DNA of 14,838 bases from Ruminococcaceae bacterium UBA7135 (GCA_002492075.1 DKXD01000138.1:1-14838); one strand, 5' to 3'. Positions 1 through 8,291 are shown, counted from the first letter of the stretch. A program made the numbers and translations. Notes: generated from the sequence alone by a model not told the origin.

Positions 1-795
1 TGTGACCATTGCGGGGCCGTAGCCTATCTTTTTGGTAAGCTTTTCGATAAATTCTTTGTCAAGCTCGGGGCGGGTGGTCGTGATGACCGAGTAGGGAGTT
101 TTCGGCGTCATTTTAGATGCCGCGACTTCTACCGCCGCGTCGATAGCCGCTTTCTCGCCGCGTGCTTTCTTTACCACCTCGGTAACGCCGTCATAGAGCG
201 TGATAATGGGTTTAAGTCCCATAAGCTCGCCCAAGAATGAAGCCGCAGCCGAGATACGCCCGGATTTCTTCATGTGACGGAGGTCAAAGCCGACAAGATA
301 AGCCTCAACGTGGCTTGCCCAATCCTCAAGATAGCTTACCACGCTGTCAACGGTCTGCCCCTCGAAGAGCTTCTTGCACGCTTCTATAATGGCATAGCCG
401 TAGCCGAGCGAATAGTTTCTTCCGTCAACCACGCGAACATCGAGGTCTGGAAGATCCTCTTTGATGTTTTGCGCGGCGATCACCGCCTGAGAGTATGTCT
501 GTGACCCATGCGAGTTGATAACGTCAACGATTATCGTGCGAACGCCCTCGTCGTAAAGCTCGCGGAACTTGTCCTCGAATTGTATCTGAGTGATCTGAGA
601 GTGTTTGGGTATTTCTTCGTTTTCCTTGAGTATTTGGTGAAACTCCTCGGCGCCGATATCCACTCTGTCAAGCTTTGTTTCGCCGTTTATCGTAACCGCG
701 AACGGCATAATTACAAGAGTGTTTTTCCATTCCTTTTCAGCCTCCGCGGAAACGTCGCAGCCGCTGTCTGTGATAATTCTTACGTTTTCGTTCAT
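1..795 (-). CDS. DegV family (FakB-type) fatty-acid-binding protein, C-terminus cut by window edge
   Basis: DegV/FakB proteins bind a single fatty acid; as FakB they present it to the kinase FakA, which makes acyl-phosphate for phospholipid synthesis. The 265 visible codons contain the N-terminal TDSGCD motif (residues 9-14), a GRIS element followed by a LGELMGLKPII segment, and the usual alternating beta/alpha pattern; the family is about 280-290 residues, so roughly the last 20 are missing. I chose the ATG ending at 795 because an AAAGGAA ribosome binding site lies just upstream; an in-frame ATG at 813 has none. The stretch that is normally SGTY reads SQTY here, a small departure in the lipid-binding region. 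The gene lies 30 bases after trmL on the same strand, so the two are probably co-transcribed. No fakA is visible. Family assignment is secure; the fatty acid and the partner kinase are not shown. Confidence 0.9.
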   Translation of the reverse strand, partial: MNENVRIITDSGCDVSAEAEKEWKNTLVIMPFAVTINGETKLDRVDIGAEEFHQILKENEEIPKHSQITQIQFEDKFRELYDEGVRTIIVDVINSHGSQTYSQAVIAAQNIKEDLPDLDVRVVDGRNYSLGYGYAIIEACKKLFEGQTVDSVVSYLEDWASHVEAYLVGFDLRHMKKSGRISAAASFLGELMGLKPIITLYDGVTEVVKKARGEKAAIDAAVEVAASKMTPKTPYSVITTTRPELDKEFIEKLTKKIGYGPAMVT

Positions 796-825
796 GTTTT
801 TTGTTCCTTTCATACTTAAAAATTT

Positions 826-1329
826 TTATTCTGCCTGTGACCAATCAAATTTTGTTAGCGTCCCATAGTTTTGCAGCTCGGGGAAATCCCATTGACGCAG
901 CGCCTCGTAAGCCGCTATCGCCACGCTGTTGGAGAGGTTTAAGCTGCGGAGCGTCGGCATCATCGGTATTCTTACACAGTCCTTTTTGTGCTTAAAAAGG
1001 ATTTCCTCGGGAAGTCCCGCGTCCTCTCTTCCAAAGACGATAAAGCACTTGTCGGGATATTTTACGTCGATGTAGCGGTTTTGCGCCTTTGTTGTGAAGA
1101 AGTAGCATTGTCCGTCAGCCCTAGAGAAGAACTCCTCAAAGCCGTCGTAGTAAGTGATGTCCAGATAATGCCAGTAGTCCAGCCCGGCGCGTTTAAGCTG
1201 CTTATCGGTCGGCTCGAACCCCATTGGTTTTATGATATGCAGCCTTGCGCCGGTAACGGCGCATGTCCGCGCGATATTTCCCGTATTTTGCGGAATTTGC
1301 GGCTCTGCAAGAACAATATTCAGCTGCAA
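826..1329 (-). CDS. trmL: tRNA (cytidine(34)/uridine(34)-2'-O)-methyltransferase TrmL
   Basis: This SPOUT-family enzyme 2'-O-methylates the wobble nucleotide of leucine tRNAs using S-adenosylmethionine. The 167 residues match the family length and contain all three signature blocks: EPQIPQNTGNIARTC near the N-terminus, FGREDAGLPEEIL around residues 98-110, and a final RSLNLSNSVAIAAYEALRQ forming the trefoil-knot cofactor site. Translation appears to start at TTG (1329-1327): a GGGGGAG ribosome binding site sits five bases upstream, and the protein begins LNIVLAEP two residues in, as relatives do. An ATG five bases earlier (1334-1332) is out of frame and ends after four codons. It is the first gene of a probable two-gene unit with the DegV gene, read from the promoter at 1367-1395. 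Confidence 0.95.
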   Translation of the reverse strand: MQLNIVLAEPQIPQNTGNIARTCAVTGARLHIIKPMGFEPTDKQLKRAGLDYWHYLDITYYDGFEEFFSRADGQCYFFTTKAQNRYIDVKYPDKCFIVFGREDAGLPEEILFKHKKDCVRIPMMPTLRSLNLSNSVAIAAYEALRQWDFPELQNYGTLTKFDWSQAE

Positions 1330-1366
1330 AACATCTCCCCCGCTTTCCTATGCATAATACTTTATT

Positions 1367-1395
1367 ATTATACCATATTTTTCTTTTCAATGCAA
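1367..1395 (-). promoter_or_regulatory. Sigma-A-type promoter for trmL-degV
   Basis: Reading the minus strand, TTGCAT (1395-1390) and TATAAT (1372-1367) are separated by 17 bases, with TGG before the -10 forming an extended -10. Transcription would begin near 1360 and give a leader of about 30 bases. The call comes from sequence pattern only. Confidence 0.75.
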
Positions 1396-1545
1396 TAGCT
1401 TTTTTGAAAAAAGATTTCCGCGGTCGAATTGTTATACTACTTTATTTAAAAGCAGAAACATTATCTTGTTTTTTATTGAGAACCGGTATTACTTATGCAT
1501 TATTGACAAATCCGCAATGATTTTTAGTTAATTAAGAAAAATATC

Positions 1546-1574
1546 TTGAAAAATTTGGACAATCGTGTTATAAT
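1546..1574 (+). promoter_or_regulatory. Sigma-A-type promoter for the chemoreceptor gene
   Basis: TTGAAA (1546-1551) and TATAAT (1569-1574) are 17 bases apart, with an extended -10 TG at 1566-1567. The predicted start near 1581 leaves a short leader with a GAAAGG ribosome binding site at 1595-1600. It is a housekeeping-type promoter, not the flagellar sigma-28 type often seen for chemotaxis genes. Confidence 0.8.
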
Positions 1575-1611
1575 GAAATTAATTAAAATATTTTGAAAGG
1601 TTGGATTTTAT

Positions 1612-3107
1612 ATGGAAAAGCACACCGATTTCTTTGAGCAAAATGACGCTAAGGTTAACAAGCGTATGACCAAGGTCCTGTTATGGATGACCTTGGTATT
1701 TCCCGCTCTCTTCGGGCTGAACGCGGCGGGGATATTCAAAATAAACTATGGATCTCTGGCGCTTCTTTCCTGTATCGGCGTTTTCTGCACGGTGGGACCG
1801 TTTGTTTTGCAGAAGCTCGGCGTTCCCGTGAAAGTGATGAAATATGTCGGCGTACTGGCAGTGGGCTTTATCGTTATGCTGCTGGGAATGAATTCTTCGG
1901 TGGGCATCTATATGACATACGGTCTCGCTCTGCTTTTCAGCTGTATGTATTACGACAAGAAATTCACGATAAAGATATCCATAATTACATATCTTATGCT
2001 TGCGGTATCTATATGGTTCAGAATTGAGGACGCGATCGAGAACAACAACGCCTATCCCGGTATGAGCTATATCCCGCATATGATGGGCTACACTATGGAG
2101 TTTGTGGTTATGAGCTGCGTGTTTATCAGCGTTGCGGGCGGTTCTCATAAGCTGCTTGAAAACCTCCACGGCAGCGAACAGGTCAGCGAGCTTATGGGAA
2201 AATGCGGCAGCGTTTCCGAAAGCCTTGTCGGTATGATGAACGATCTCGCGGAGGATATGGCGGAATCCGGCAGAGCTACCGACGCTATCGTAACGTCCGC
2301 AAAGGACACCCTCAACAACTGCGCTCAAAGTATGGAGCATGTAGCTCGATGCAGGATACGATAAATGAGATGGTTGACGAGGCTGCGCTTATCGACAGCA
2401 AAACCGCCGAAATGCTTGACATCTCGGACGATATATGCAGGCGAATGGAAAGCTACGTTGAACAGATGAACAGCGCCGTTGACAGTATGCGCGAGATCGA
2501 AACTTCGGCGGATATGACGAACGATTCTATCATGAGCCTGGAAAAGGTTATCGGCGAGATAACAGCGTTTGTTAAGGAAATAACAAACATTGCCGAGCAG
2601 ACCAACATACTTGCGATAAACGCTTCCATTGAATCCTCGCGGGCGGGCGAATTCGGCAAGGGATTTTCCGTTGTAGCGGGCGAGATACGCGTTCTTGCGG
2701 AGCGCTCCAAGGTATCGAGCAATTCCGTTTCGAAGACGGTCGAAAAGGTTCTGAAGATGCTGAACGAGGTAAAAAGTTCCAACGAGCGCAATCTTAGTTC
2801 CGTTGACAGCGGCATAGCCGGAATATCCGCGGCAAAAGAAGCGGCGGAGGAGCTTGGGCAGCTTCAGGCGGATTCCCGCAGCAAAACGGAACAGATAGCG
2901 ACAAGCGGCAAGCAGACGGGCGAACACAGTCGTCGGATCCACCAAATGGCGCAGCAAATGGAGGAATTGGTTCAGACCTCCTATTCGGAAGCGAACGCGA
3001 TTGTTGAGGAAACAAACGGACAGAAAAAGATAACCGCCGCGACGGCGCAGACGTTCGGCAGCGTAAAAAATATGGCGGACGAGCTTTACAGCTTAAGCAA
3101 GATGTAA
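1612..3107 (+). pseudogene. Methyl-accepting chemotaxis protein, interrupted by a -1 frameshift near 2343
   Basis: Chemoreceptors relay ligand signals through a cytoplasmic coiled-coil hairpin to CheA/CheW. The first frame (1612-2364) encodes about six hydrophobic segments with no sizeable extracellular sensor, then the start of a helical cytoplasmic region, and stops at TAA. The rest continues in the frame one base back, from about 2343 to 3107, with the MCP tip around 2590-2700 (IAEQTNILAINASIE, RAGEFGKGFSVVAGEIR). Removing one base after CATGT would join the frames as HV|SSMQDTINEM, so a one-base deletion is the simplest reading. The restored protein would be about 498 residues. The tip departs from the usual consensus (SSRAGE for AARAGE; AGEIR for ADEVR), and I see no HAMP domain. 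It may be a true pseudogene, a phase variant or a sequencing error. Confidence 0.85.
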
Positions 3108-3174
3108 CATAATAAAGCCGTTTACGTTCTTTTTATACTGATTTTTTATTAAAAGTGCGCATTAAATTTGTATC

Positions 3175-3208
3175 ATATTCTCCCCCCGCCATAGGCGGGG
3201 GAGAATAT
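3175..3208. repeat. GC-rich hairpin after the chemoreceptor gene
   Basis: The 15-base right arm (3194-3208) pairs fully with the left arm (3175-3190), with one bulged C in the left arm and an ATA loop. No T-run follows on either strand, so it is not a textbook intrinsic terminator. It could still end or stabilise the chemoreceptor transcript. Confidence 0.6.
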
Positions 3209-3227
3209 ATCTCAGAATAGGTTTTGT

Positions 3228-3263
3228 CCGTTTCACGCAAAAAAAACGCCGTTTCACGCAAAA
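3228..3263 (+). promoter_or_regulatory. Pair of 15-bp direct repeats upstream of the BspA-like gene promoter
   Basis: CCGTTTCACGCAAAA occurs identically at 3228-3242 and 3249-3263, a 21-bp period that puts both copies on the same face of the helix. The second copy ends four bases before the -35 element at 3268. This is the usual placement for an activator or cooperative regulator; the binding protein is unknown. Confidence 0.5.
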
Positions 3264-3267
3264 CATC

Positions 3268-3296
3268 TTGTAAATTTTATTTAAAAAAGTTAAAAT
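3268..3296 (+). promoter_or_regulatory. Candidate promoter of the BspA-like surface protein gene
   Basis: TTGTAA (3268-3273) and TAAAAT (3291-3296) are 17 bases apart. Both hexamers are one base or so off consensus, as expected for a promoter needing activation. Transcription would start near 3303, about 47 bases before the ATG. Confidence 0.55.
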
Positions 3297-3349
3297 TGAT
3301 ACAGAAAAAGCTTTCATTCAGCCAAAATTTACATAATGAGGAGGATTAT

Positions 3350-6300
3350 ATGAAAAAGATTTTGAAAAGGGTCTCCGCGGCGGTCATGGCGCTTGCGGTG
3401 GCGGCAACGGCGGTCGTGTTTGATGTGCCGGAGAAGCTGGTCGCGGCGGCAGCCAGTCGCAGCGCCTCTCGCGGCGACTATAACATTAGAGGCGGTATTC
3501 TGACGATTAATAGCGATACCGGTATGACGGAATGGAAAGAAAATGGCTTTATGGACGCAGATGACGTCCAAACGGTTGAAATGGATAGCAGTGTTACTTC
3601 TATCCCGGAAGGGGCATTTGGCTTCTGTCGAAATCTTACGTCCGTAGAAATTGGAAGCGGAGTTCAGACTATCGATGCTGATGCATTTTACAATTGCAGT
3701 TCGCTTACGGAAATAACTGTTGCAGGCGGTAATTCAACGTATTCATCTGCCGACGGCGTATTATTTAATACAGATAAAACGCAACTGATTTGCTATCCCG
3801 AAGGAAAGCAAGGCAGCAGCTACGAAATACCGAACACTGTTACATCTATCGAACAATCCGCATTTGAAAACTGCCGACAACTTACGTCAGTAACAGCAGC
3901 GACAGGAAGCCGACTTACTACAATCAAGGACTATGCATTTCGGTATTGTTTAACTCTTGCGTCAATAACAATACCGGAAGGTGTTACTTCTTTAGGAATA
4001 AACGCATTTAACAGCTGCGATTTTCAAAATATAACTATCCCCGCCAGCTTGACATCTATGTCTATAGATGAGAGCAACGGAAATCCGTTTATAAACTGCG
4101 ATAATCTTACGGCAATAAATGTAGCAGCCGATAATACAGAGTATTCATCTGCAAACGGCATATTATTTGATAAAAATAAAACAAAGCTGATTTGCTGTCC
4201 TGGAGGAACGCAAGGCAGCTACGAAATACCGAACACTGTTACTTCTGTCGAAACCTGGGCATTTTATAGCTGTAAAAAACTTACGTCAGTGACAATACCT
4301 AACACCGTTACTTCTATTGGAGCCAAAGCATTTTCTTTTTGTAATATAGCTCTTACGTCAGTGACAATACCGAGCAGCGTTACTTCTATCGGAAACAGTG
4401 CATTTCAGCAATGTTCAAAACTGGCAACGGTAACATTCGAGAAAGTGACCCCGCCCACCATAGGCACCACGATATTTGACGGATGCAGCCAATTGGCAAA
4501 AATTATGGTTCCGGCGCGTTCTGTGGATACATATAAAGCCGTTAGCAACCTTCAAACTTATCAAGAGAAAATCGTTGAGGGCGAAGCCGATAACCCTTGC
4601 GGCGACAACGCAGCTTGGGAATACGACGAAACGACCAAGACCCTCACTATCAGCGGCACGGGCGCTATGACCGATTGGACAAGCAGTAGGGATGTTCCGT
4701 GGAATGATAAGGCGGCGGATATCAAAAATGTCGTTATCGAAGAAGGCATAACTTCTGTCGGAAAATACGCATTTAAAGGCTGTTCAAGCCTTACATCAGT
4801 AACGATACCGAACGGCGTTGATTCTATAGGAAGTTGGGCATTTGACGGCTGCACAAGTCTTACGTCAATAACAATACCGAACAGCGTTACTTCTATAAAA
4901 ACTTACGCGTTTCAGAATAGCGGACTTTCTTCAATAACAATAGCGGAAGGAAGCCAACTTAAAGACATCGGTACACGCGCATTTTACAACTGCAGCTACC
5001 TTACGGCAATAGATATACCGGGCAGCGTTACTTCTATAAATCAGGAAGCATTTTCCGGCTGCACAAGCCTTTCGTCAATAGCAATACCGAACGGAGTTAC
5101 TTCTATAAGCGCGAACACATTTAACGGCTGTTCAAGCCTTTCGTCAATAACAATACCGAACAGCGTTACTTATATAGGGGCGAACGCGTTTTACGGCTGC
5201 AGCAGCCTTACGGCAATAACAATACCGAACAACGTTACTTCTATAGACGACCGCGCGTTTTCCGGCTGTTCAAGCCTTTCGTCAATAACAATACCGGGAA
5301 AAGTTGCTACTATAGGACAGAGTGCGTTTTCCAACTGCACAGGTCTTTCGTCAATAACAATACCAAACAGCGTTAATAAAATCTACGCCACTGCATTTAG
5401 TGGCTGCACAAGCCTGGAAACGGTAACATTCGAGAACGCGACCCCGCCTGCCACCATTGGCACTACGTTATTTGACAACTGCACCAACTTGGAGAAAATT
5501 TTTGTCCCGGCGGATTCTGTGGATACTTATAAAGCCGTGGAAAGACTTGATCCTTATAAAGATAAAATCACTGCAGCCCCAGCCGACAACAAATGCGGCG
5601 ATAACGCAACTTGGGCGTATGACGATACAACAAAGACCCTGACTATCAGCGGCACTGGCGCTATGAACGATTGGATAATGACAAATTCCACTCCGTGGGC
5701 AGATAAGATGAATGATATCAAAAATATCGTTATCAATAGCGGCATAACTTCTATCGGGGAAATGGCATTTGCCGACTGTTCAAATCTTACATCAGTAACA
5801 ATACCGAATACCGTTACTTCTATAAGCGCGAACACATTCAACGGCTGTTCAAGTCTTACGTCAATAACAATACCGAACAGCGTTACTTCTATCGGAAAAT
5901 CCGCATTTCAATTTTGTGCAGGTCTTGAGTCAATAAAGATACCGGGCAGCGTTACTTCTATCGAAGATTACGCGTTTAGCCGCTGTACCAATCTGGAAAC
6001 GGTAACATTCGAGCGCACGACACCGCCCACTATAGGCAGCAATGTATTTTACAACTGCACCGCCTTGGATAAGATCGCTGTTCCCGAGGGCAAGGCGGAC
6101 GCTTATAAAAGCGCCGTCGGTTCGGGTCTGAGCGATAAAGTTACCGACGGCACACCCGACAACAAATGCGGCGATAACGCGACTTGGGCGCTTGACGAAA
6201 CGACAAAGACCCTCACTATCAGCGGCACGGGCGCTATGACCGATTGGTCATCGAGTAGTGACGTTCCGTGGGCTGATAAAAAGGCGACTATTGAAAAGGT

Positions 6301-8116
6301 CGTTATCGGGGACGGCATTACATCTGTCGGCGGTTTTGCGTTCAAAGACTTCACAAATCTGGAAAGTGTTACCATACCCGACGCCGTGACCCAAATTGGG
6401 GTTCAGGCGTTTGAGGACTGCACAAGTCTGAAAACGGTAACATTTAAGGGCAAGACACCGCCCACTATAGGCAGCTGTGTATTTAACAACTGCAACAGCT
6501 TGGAGAAGATTGTTGTTCCCGAAAACTCGGTGGACGATTATAAAAATGTCGAAAATTTAGCGTATTTGGGAAATTCAGAGTATTTTAAAGAACTAATCAC
6601 TGCCGACACAGGCAGCACTCCAAGCGGCGAGGGCTGGACTTTTGACGAGGATACGGGCAAGCTGACGATTACGGGCGGCAATACAGACGATTGGCGCGGT
6701 CATGGTTTATCGGAAGATAAAATAAAAAGCGTTGAAATAAAGAGCGGCGTTACCGCTATCAGGCTCAGCTCATTTGACCGTTGTTCAAACCTTACTTCGG
6801 TGACGATACCGGACACCGTTACCGATATTGGAGCCAACGCATTTGTGGGCTGCACAAGCCTTACTTCAATAACCATTCCGGAGAGCGTTACTTCTATCGA
6901 TATGAACGCATTTAACGGCTGCACAAGCCTTGCTTCGGTAACAATACCGGACACCAGCGCCATTACCGATATTGAAACCGGCACATTTATGGGCTGCACA
7001 AGCCTTACCTCAATAACCATTCCGGAGAGCGTTACTTCTATCGATATGGACGCATTTTACGGCTGCACAAGCCTTGACACAATAGTATACCCAAGCGCTG
7101 CGACTGTCGAGGAACCAGCAATTCCCGATACGACAACACAGATAAAGTACACATCTGAAAGCGGCAATCGCAATGTTACGGAAATCACTCTCGGAGAGGG
7201 CAAAACAAGCGTTACCATTACGGACGCTATGGGAATAAGCTCCGTTGCGGAGGATCAGAGAAGCAAGCTGTCACAGACGGGACATAATCACAGCTATTCG
7301 GGCGATGTTTGTCAGATATGCGGCGCGGCTAAGCCCAACAGCGGCGACAGCGGAAACACCGGCGATAGCGGCAATACCGGCGGCGGCAACACCGGCGGCG
7401 GCAACACAGGCGGCGGCAACACCGGCGGCGACAACACGGGCGGTGATAACACCAGCGGCGGCAACACGAGCGGTGACAACACAAGCGGCGGCAACACGAG
7501 CGGCGGCAACACGAGCAGCGGCAACATCAATACCGAAAACACCTCTAAGGACGTTCAGCTTGGGGAAAACGTTCCCAAAGCCGAATTATCAGCTCCGGTC
7601 GAGGAGCTGATAAGCGCGGTTCTCAATCCCGAGGAGCTCGCGCAGCTCAAGGACACCGATAAGGTCAGCATTGTACTGGAGGTCGTTGAGAACGTGCCCG
7701 CGGAGGATAAGCAGAGCGTCGGGAGTTACCTTGAAAGCGGCAGTCATGTTCTGGCGCAATATATGGATATTGCGCTCTATAAGGTCATAAACGACAGCAA
7801 AACGCGTATCACATCGACAAATAAGCCGATAAGGATAACGTTTGAGGTGCCCGAGGGACTTCGCGCGGCGGACAGAACCTTTGCGGTGCTCCGCGTTCAC
7901 GACGGTGAAACAGTACTGCTCCCCGATCTGGACAACGACGCAAACACCGTAACCATTGAAACCGACAGGTTCTCAACTTACGCGCTGGTGTATCGCGATA
8001 ACGCGTCCTCTGCGGGTGACGATAATCCCCCAACGGGAATTACGGTCTCGCTTTTCCCGTTATTAACAGCAGCTGCTGTCTTAACGGTTGTGGTAAAGCT
8101 CAAAAAGAATAAATGA
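3350..8116 (+). CDS. BspA-like leucine-rich-repeat surface protein with wall-sorting tail
   Basis: Large secreted protein (1588 residues), probably wall-anchored and displayed for adhesion or binding; its ligand cannot be told. The start is ATG 3350, with GAGGAGG just upstream; the open frame extends back to 3224 without a ribosome binding site. A signal peptide covers residues 1-33. Roughly two dozen BspA/Treponema-type repeats of about 23 residues follow (pattern SLTSITIPNSVTSIGxxAF), in blocks of unequal length. Three full spacer modules begin CGDNA at residues 417, 749 and 940 and run through TLTISGTGAM and PWxDK; a diverged copy lies near 1092. Spacers follow a TPPTIG...FxxC...VP...YK unit that closes each block. 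After the repeats come a HNHSY...CQICG motif (1312-1325), a Gly/Asn/Thr linker (1330-1392), a globular domain (about 1405-1555), NPPTG (1559-1563), a hydrophobic helix and KLKKNK. NPPTG is a variant of LPXTG, so sortase anchoring is inferred. Confidence 0.93.
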   Translation: MKKILKRVSAAVMALAVAATAVVFDVPEKLVAAAASRSASRGDYNIRGGILTINSDTGMTEWKENGFMDADDVQTVEMDSSVTSIPEGAFGFCRNLTSVEIGSGVQTIDADAFYNCSSLTEITVAGGNSTYSSADGVLFNTDKTQLICYPEGKQGSSYEIPNTVTSIEQSAFENCRQLTSVTAATGSRLTTIKDYAFRYCLTLASITIPEGVTSLGINAFNSCDFQNITIPASLTSMSIDESNGNPFINCDNLTAINVAADNTEYSSANGILFDKNKTKLICCPGGTQGSYEIPNTVTSVETWAFYSCKKLTSVTIPNTVTSIGAKAFSFCNIALTSVTIPSSVTSIGNSAFQQCSKLATVTFEKVTPPTIGTTIFDGCSQLAKIMVPARSVDTYKAVSNLQTYQEKIVEGEADNPCGDNAAWEYDETTKTLTISGTGAMTDWTSSRDVPWNDKAADIKNVVIEEGITSVGKYAFKGCSSLTSVTIPNGVDSIGSWAFDGCTSLTSITIPNSVTSIKTYAFQNSGLSSITIAEGSQLKDIGTRAFYNCSYLTAIDIPGSVTSINQEAFSGCTSLSSIAIPNGVTSISANTFNGCSSLSSITIPNSVTYIGANAFYGCSSLTAITIPNNVTSIDDRAFSGCSSLSSITIPGKVATIGQSAFSNCTGLSSITIPNSVNKIYATAFSGCTSLETVTFENATPPATIGTTLFDNCTNLEKIFVPADSVDTYKAVERLDPYKDKITAAPADNKCGDNATWAYDDTTKTLTISGTGAMNDWIMTNSTPWADKMNDIKNIVINSGITSIGEMAFADCSNLTSVTIPNTVTSISANTFNGCSSLTSITIPNSVTSIGKSAFQFCAGLESIKIPGSVTSIEDYAFSRCTNLETVTFERTTPPTIGSNVFYNCTALDKIAVPEGKADAYKSAVGSGLSDKVTDGTPDNKCGDNATWALDETTKTLTISGTGAMTDWSSSSDVPWADKKATIEKVVIGDGITSVGGFAFKDFTNLESVTIPDAVTQIGVQAFEDCTSLKTVTFKGKTPPTIGSCVFNNCNSLEKIVVPENSVDDYKNVENLAYLGNSEYFKELITADTGSTPSGEGWTFDEDTGKLTITGGNTDDWRGHGLSEDKIKSVEIKSGVTAIRLSSFDRCSNLTSVTIPDTVTDIGANAFVGCTSLTSITIPESVTSIDMNAFNGCTSLASVTIPDTSAITDIETGTFMGCTSLTSITIPESVTSIDMDAFYGCTSLDTIVYPSAATVEEPAIPDTTTQIKYTSESGNRNVTEITLGEGKTSVTITDAMGISSVAEDQRSKLSQTGHNHSYSGDVCQICGAAKPNSGDSGNTGDSGNTGGGNTGGGNTGGGNTGGDNTGGDNTSGGNTSGDNTSGGNTSGGNTSSGNINTENTSKDVQLGENVPKAELSAPVEELISAVLNPEELAQLKDTDKVSIVLEVVENVPAEDKQSVGSYLESGSHVLAQYMDIALYKVINDSKTRITSTNKPIRITFEVPEGLRAADRTFAVLRVHDGETVLLPDLDNDANTVTIETDRFSTYALVYRDNASSAGDDNPPTGITVSLFPLLTAAAVLTVVVKLKKNK
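7360..7525 (+). repeat. 15-bp minisatellite encoding the (G/S)GGNT linker
   Basis: About ten imperfect 15-bp units, each coding a five-residue GGGNT or SGGNT/SGDNT block, form the flexible linker of the BspA-like protein. Because the period is a multiple of three, copy-number change would lengthen or shorten the linker without breaking the frame. Confidence 0.8.
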
Positions 8117-8181
8117 TATATCTTGTTTTGAGTGATGCCACGTTGGCGAAAATACGGATAAGTGTGCAATAACAGCCAAAG

Positions 8182-8220
8182 CGCCGACGGGATAATTTAT
8201 CCCGTCGGCGTATTATGTTT
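8182..8220 (+). terminator. Intrinsic terminator of the BspA-like gene
   Basis: A perfect 12-bp GC-rich stem (8182-8193 with 8199-8210) encloses a five-base loop and is followed by TATTATGTTT. It lies 65 bases after the BspA stop codon. Confidence 0.85.
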
Positions 8221-8291
8221 ATAAAATTGAGACACATAAAATAAATAAATCTCTAAGCAAGCCGCGTGCTTATACGAATATTTTACCGTTT

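Noticed and set aside
274..819. Plus-strand ORFs at the left end
   Set aside because: They are antisense shadows of the DegV gene, which has family motifs and consistent codon use on the minus strand.
1399..1413. CTTTTTTGAAAAAAG palindrome near the trmL -35 as an operator
   Set aside because: It is simple A/T runs with a one-base centre in an AT-rich intergenic region, easily due to chance.
1503..1525. Second chemoreceptor promoter starting with TTGACA at 1503
   Set aside because: No acceptable -10 at 16-18 bases; the 1546-1574 promoter is much better.
2330..2365. Programmed -1 ribosomal frameshift producing a full-length chemoreceptor
   Set aside because: No X XXY YYZ slippery heptamer and no evident downstream pseudoknot at the only region where the frames can join; a simple base deletion explains it better.
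3224..3349. Upstream TTG start for the BspA-like protein
   Set aside because: No ribosome binding site, it would bury the signal peptide 42 residues in, and a promoter candidate lies inside the interval; ATG 3350 has an excellent GAGGAGG.
3741..7100. CRISPR-like or mobile repeats in the BspA-like gene
   Set aside because: The recurring bases are codons of about 23-residue leucine-rich repeats in one open frame, with no unrelated spacers of fixed length.
7312..7542. Minus-strand proline/valine-rich ORF
   Set aside because: It is the antisense reading of the GGGNT minisatellite and has no ribosome binding site.
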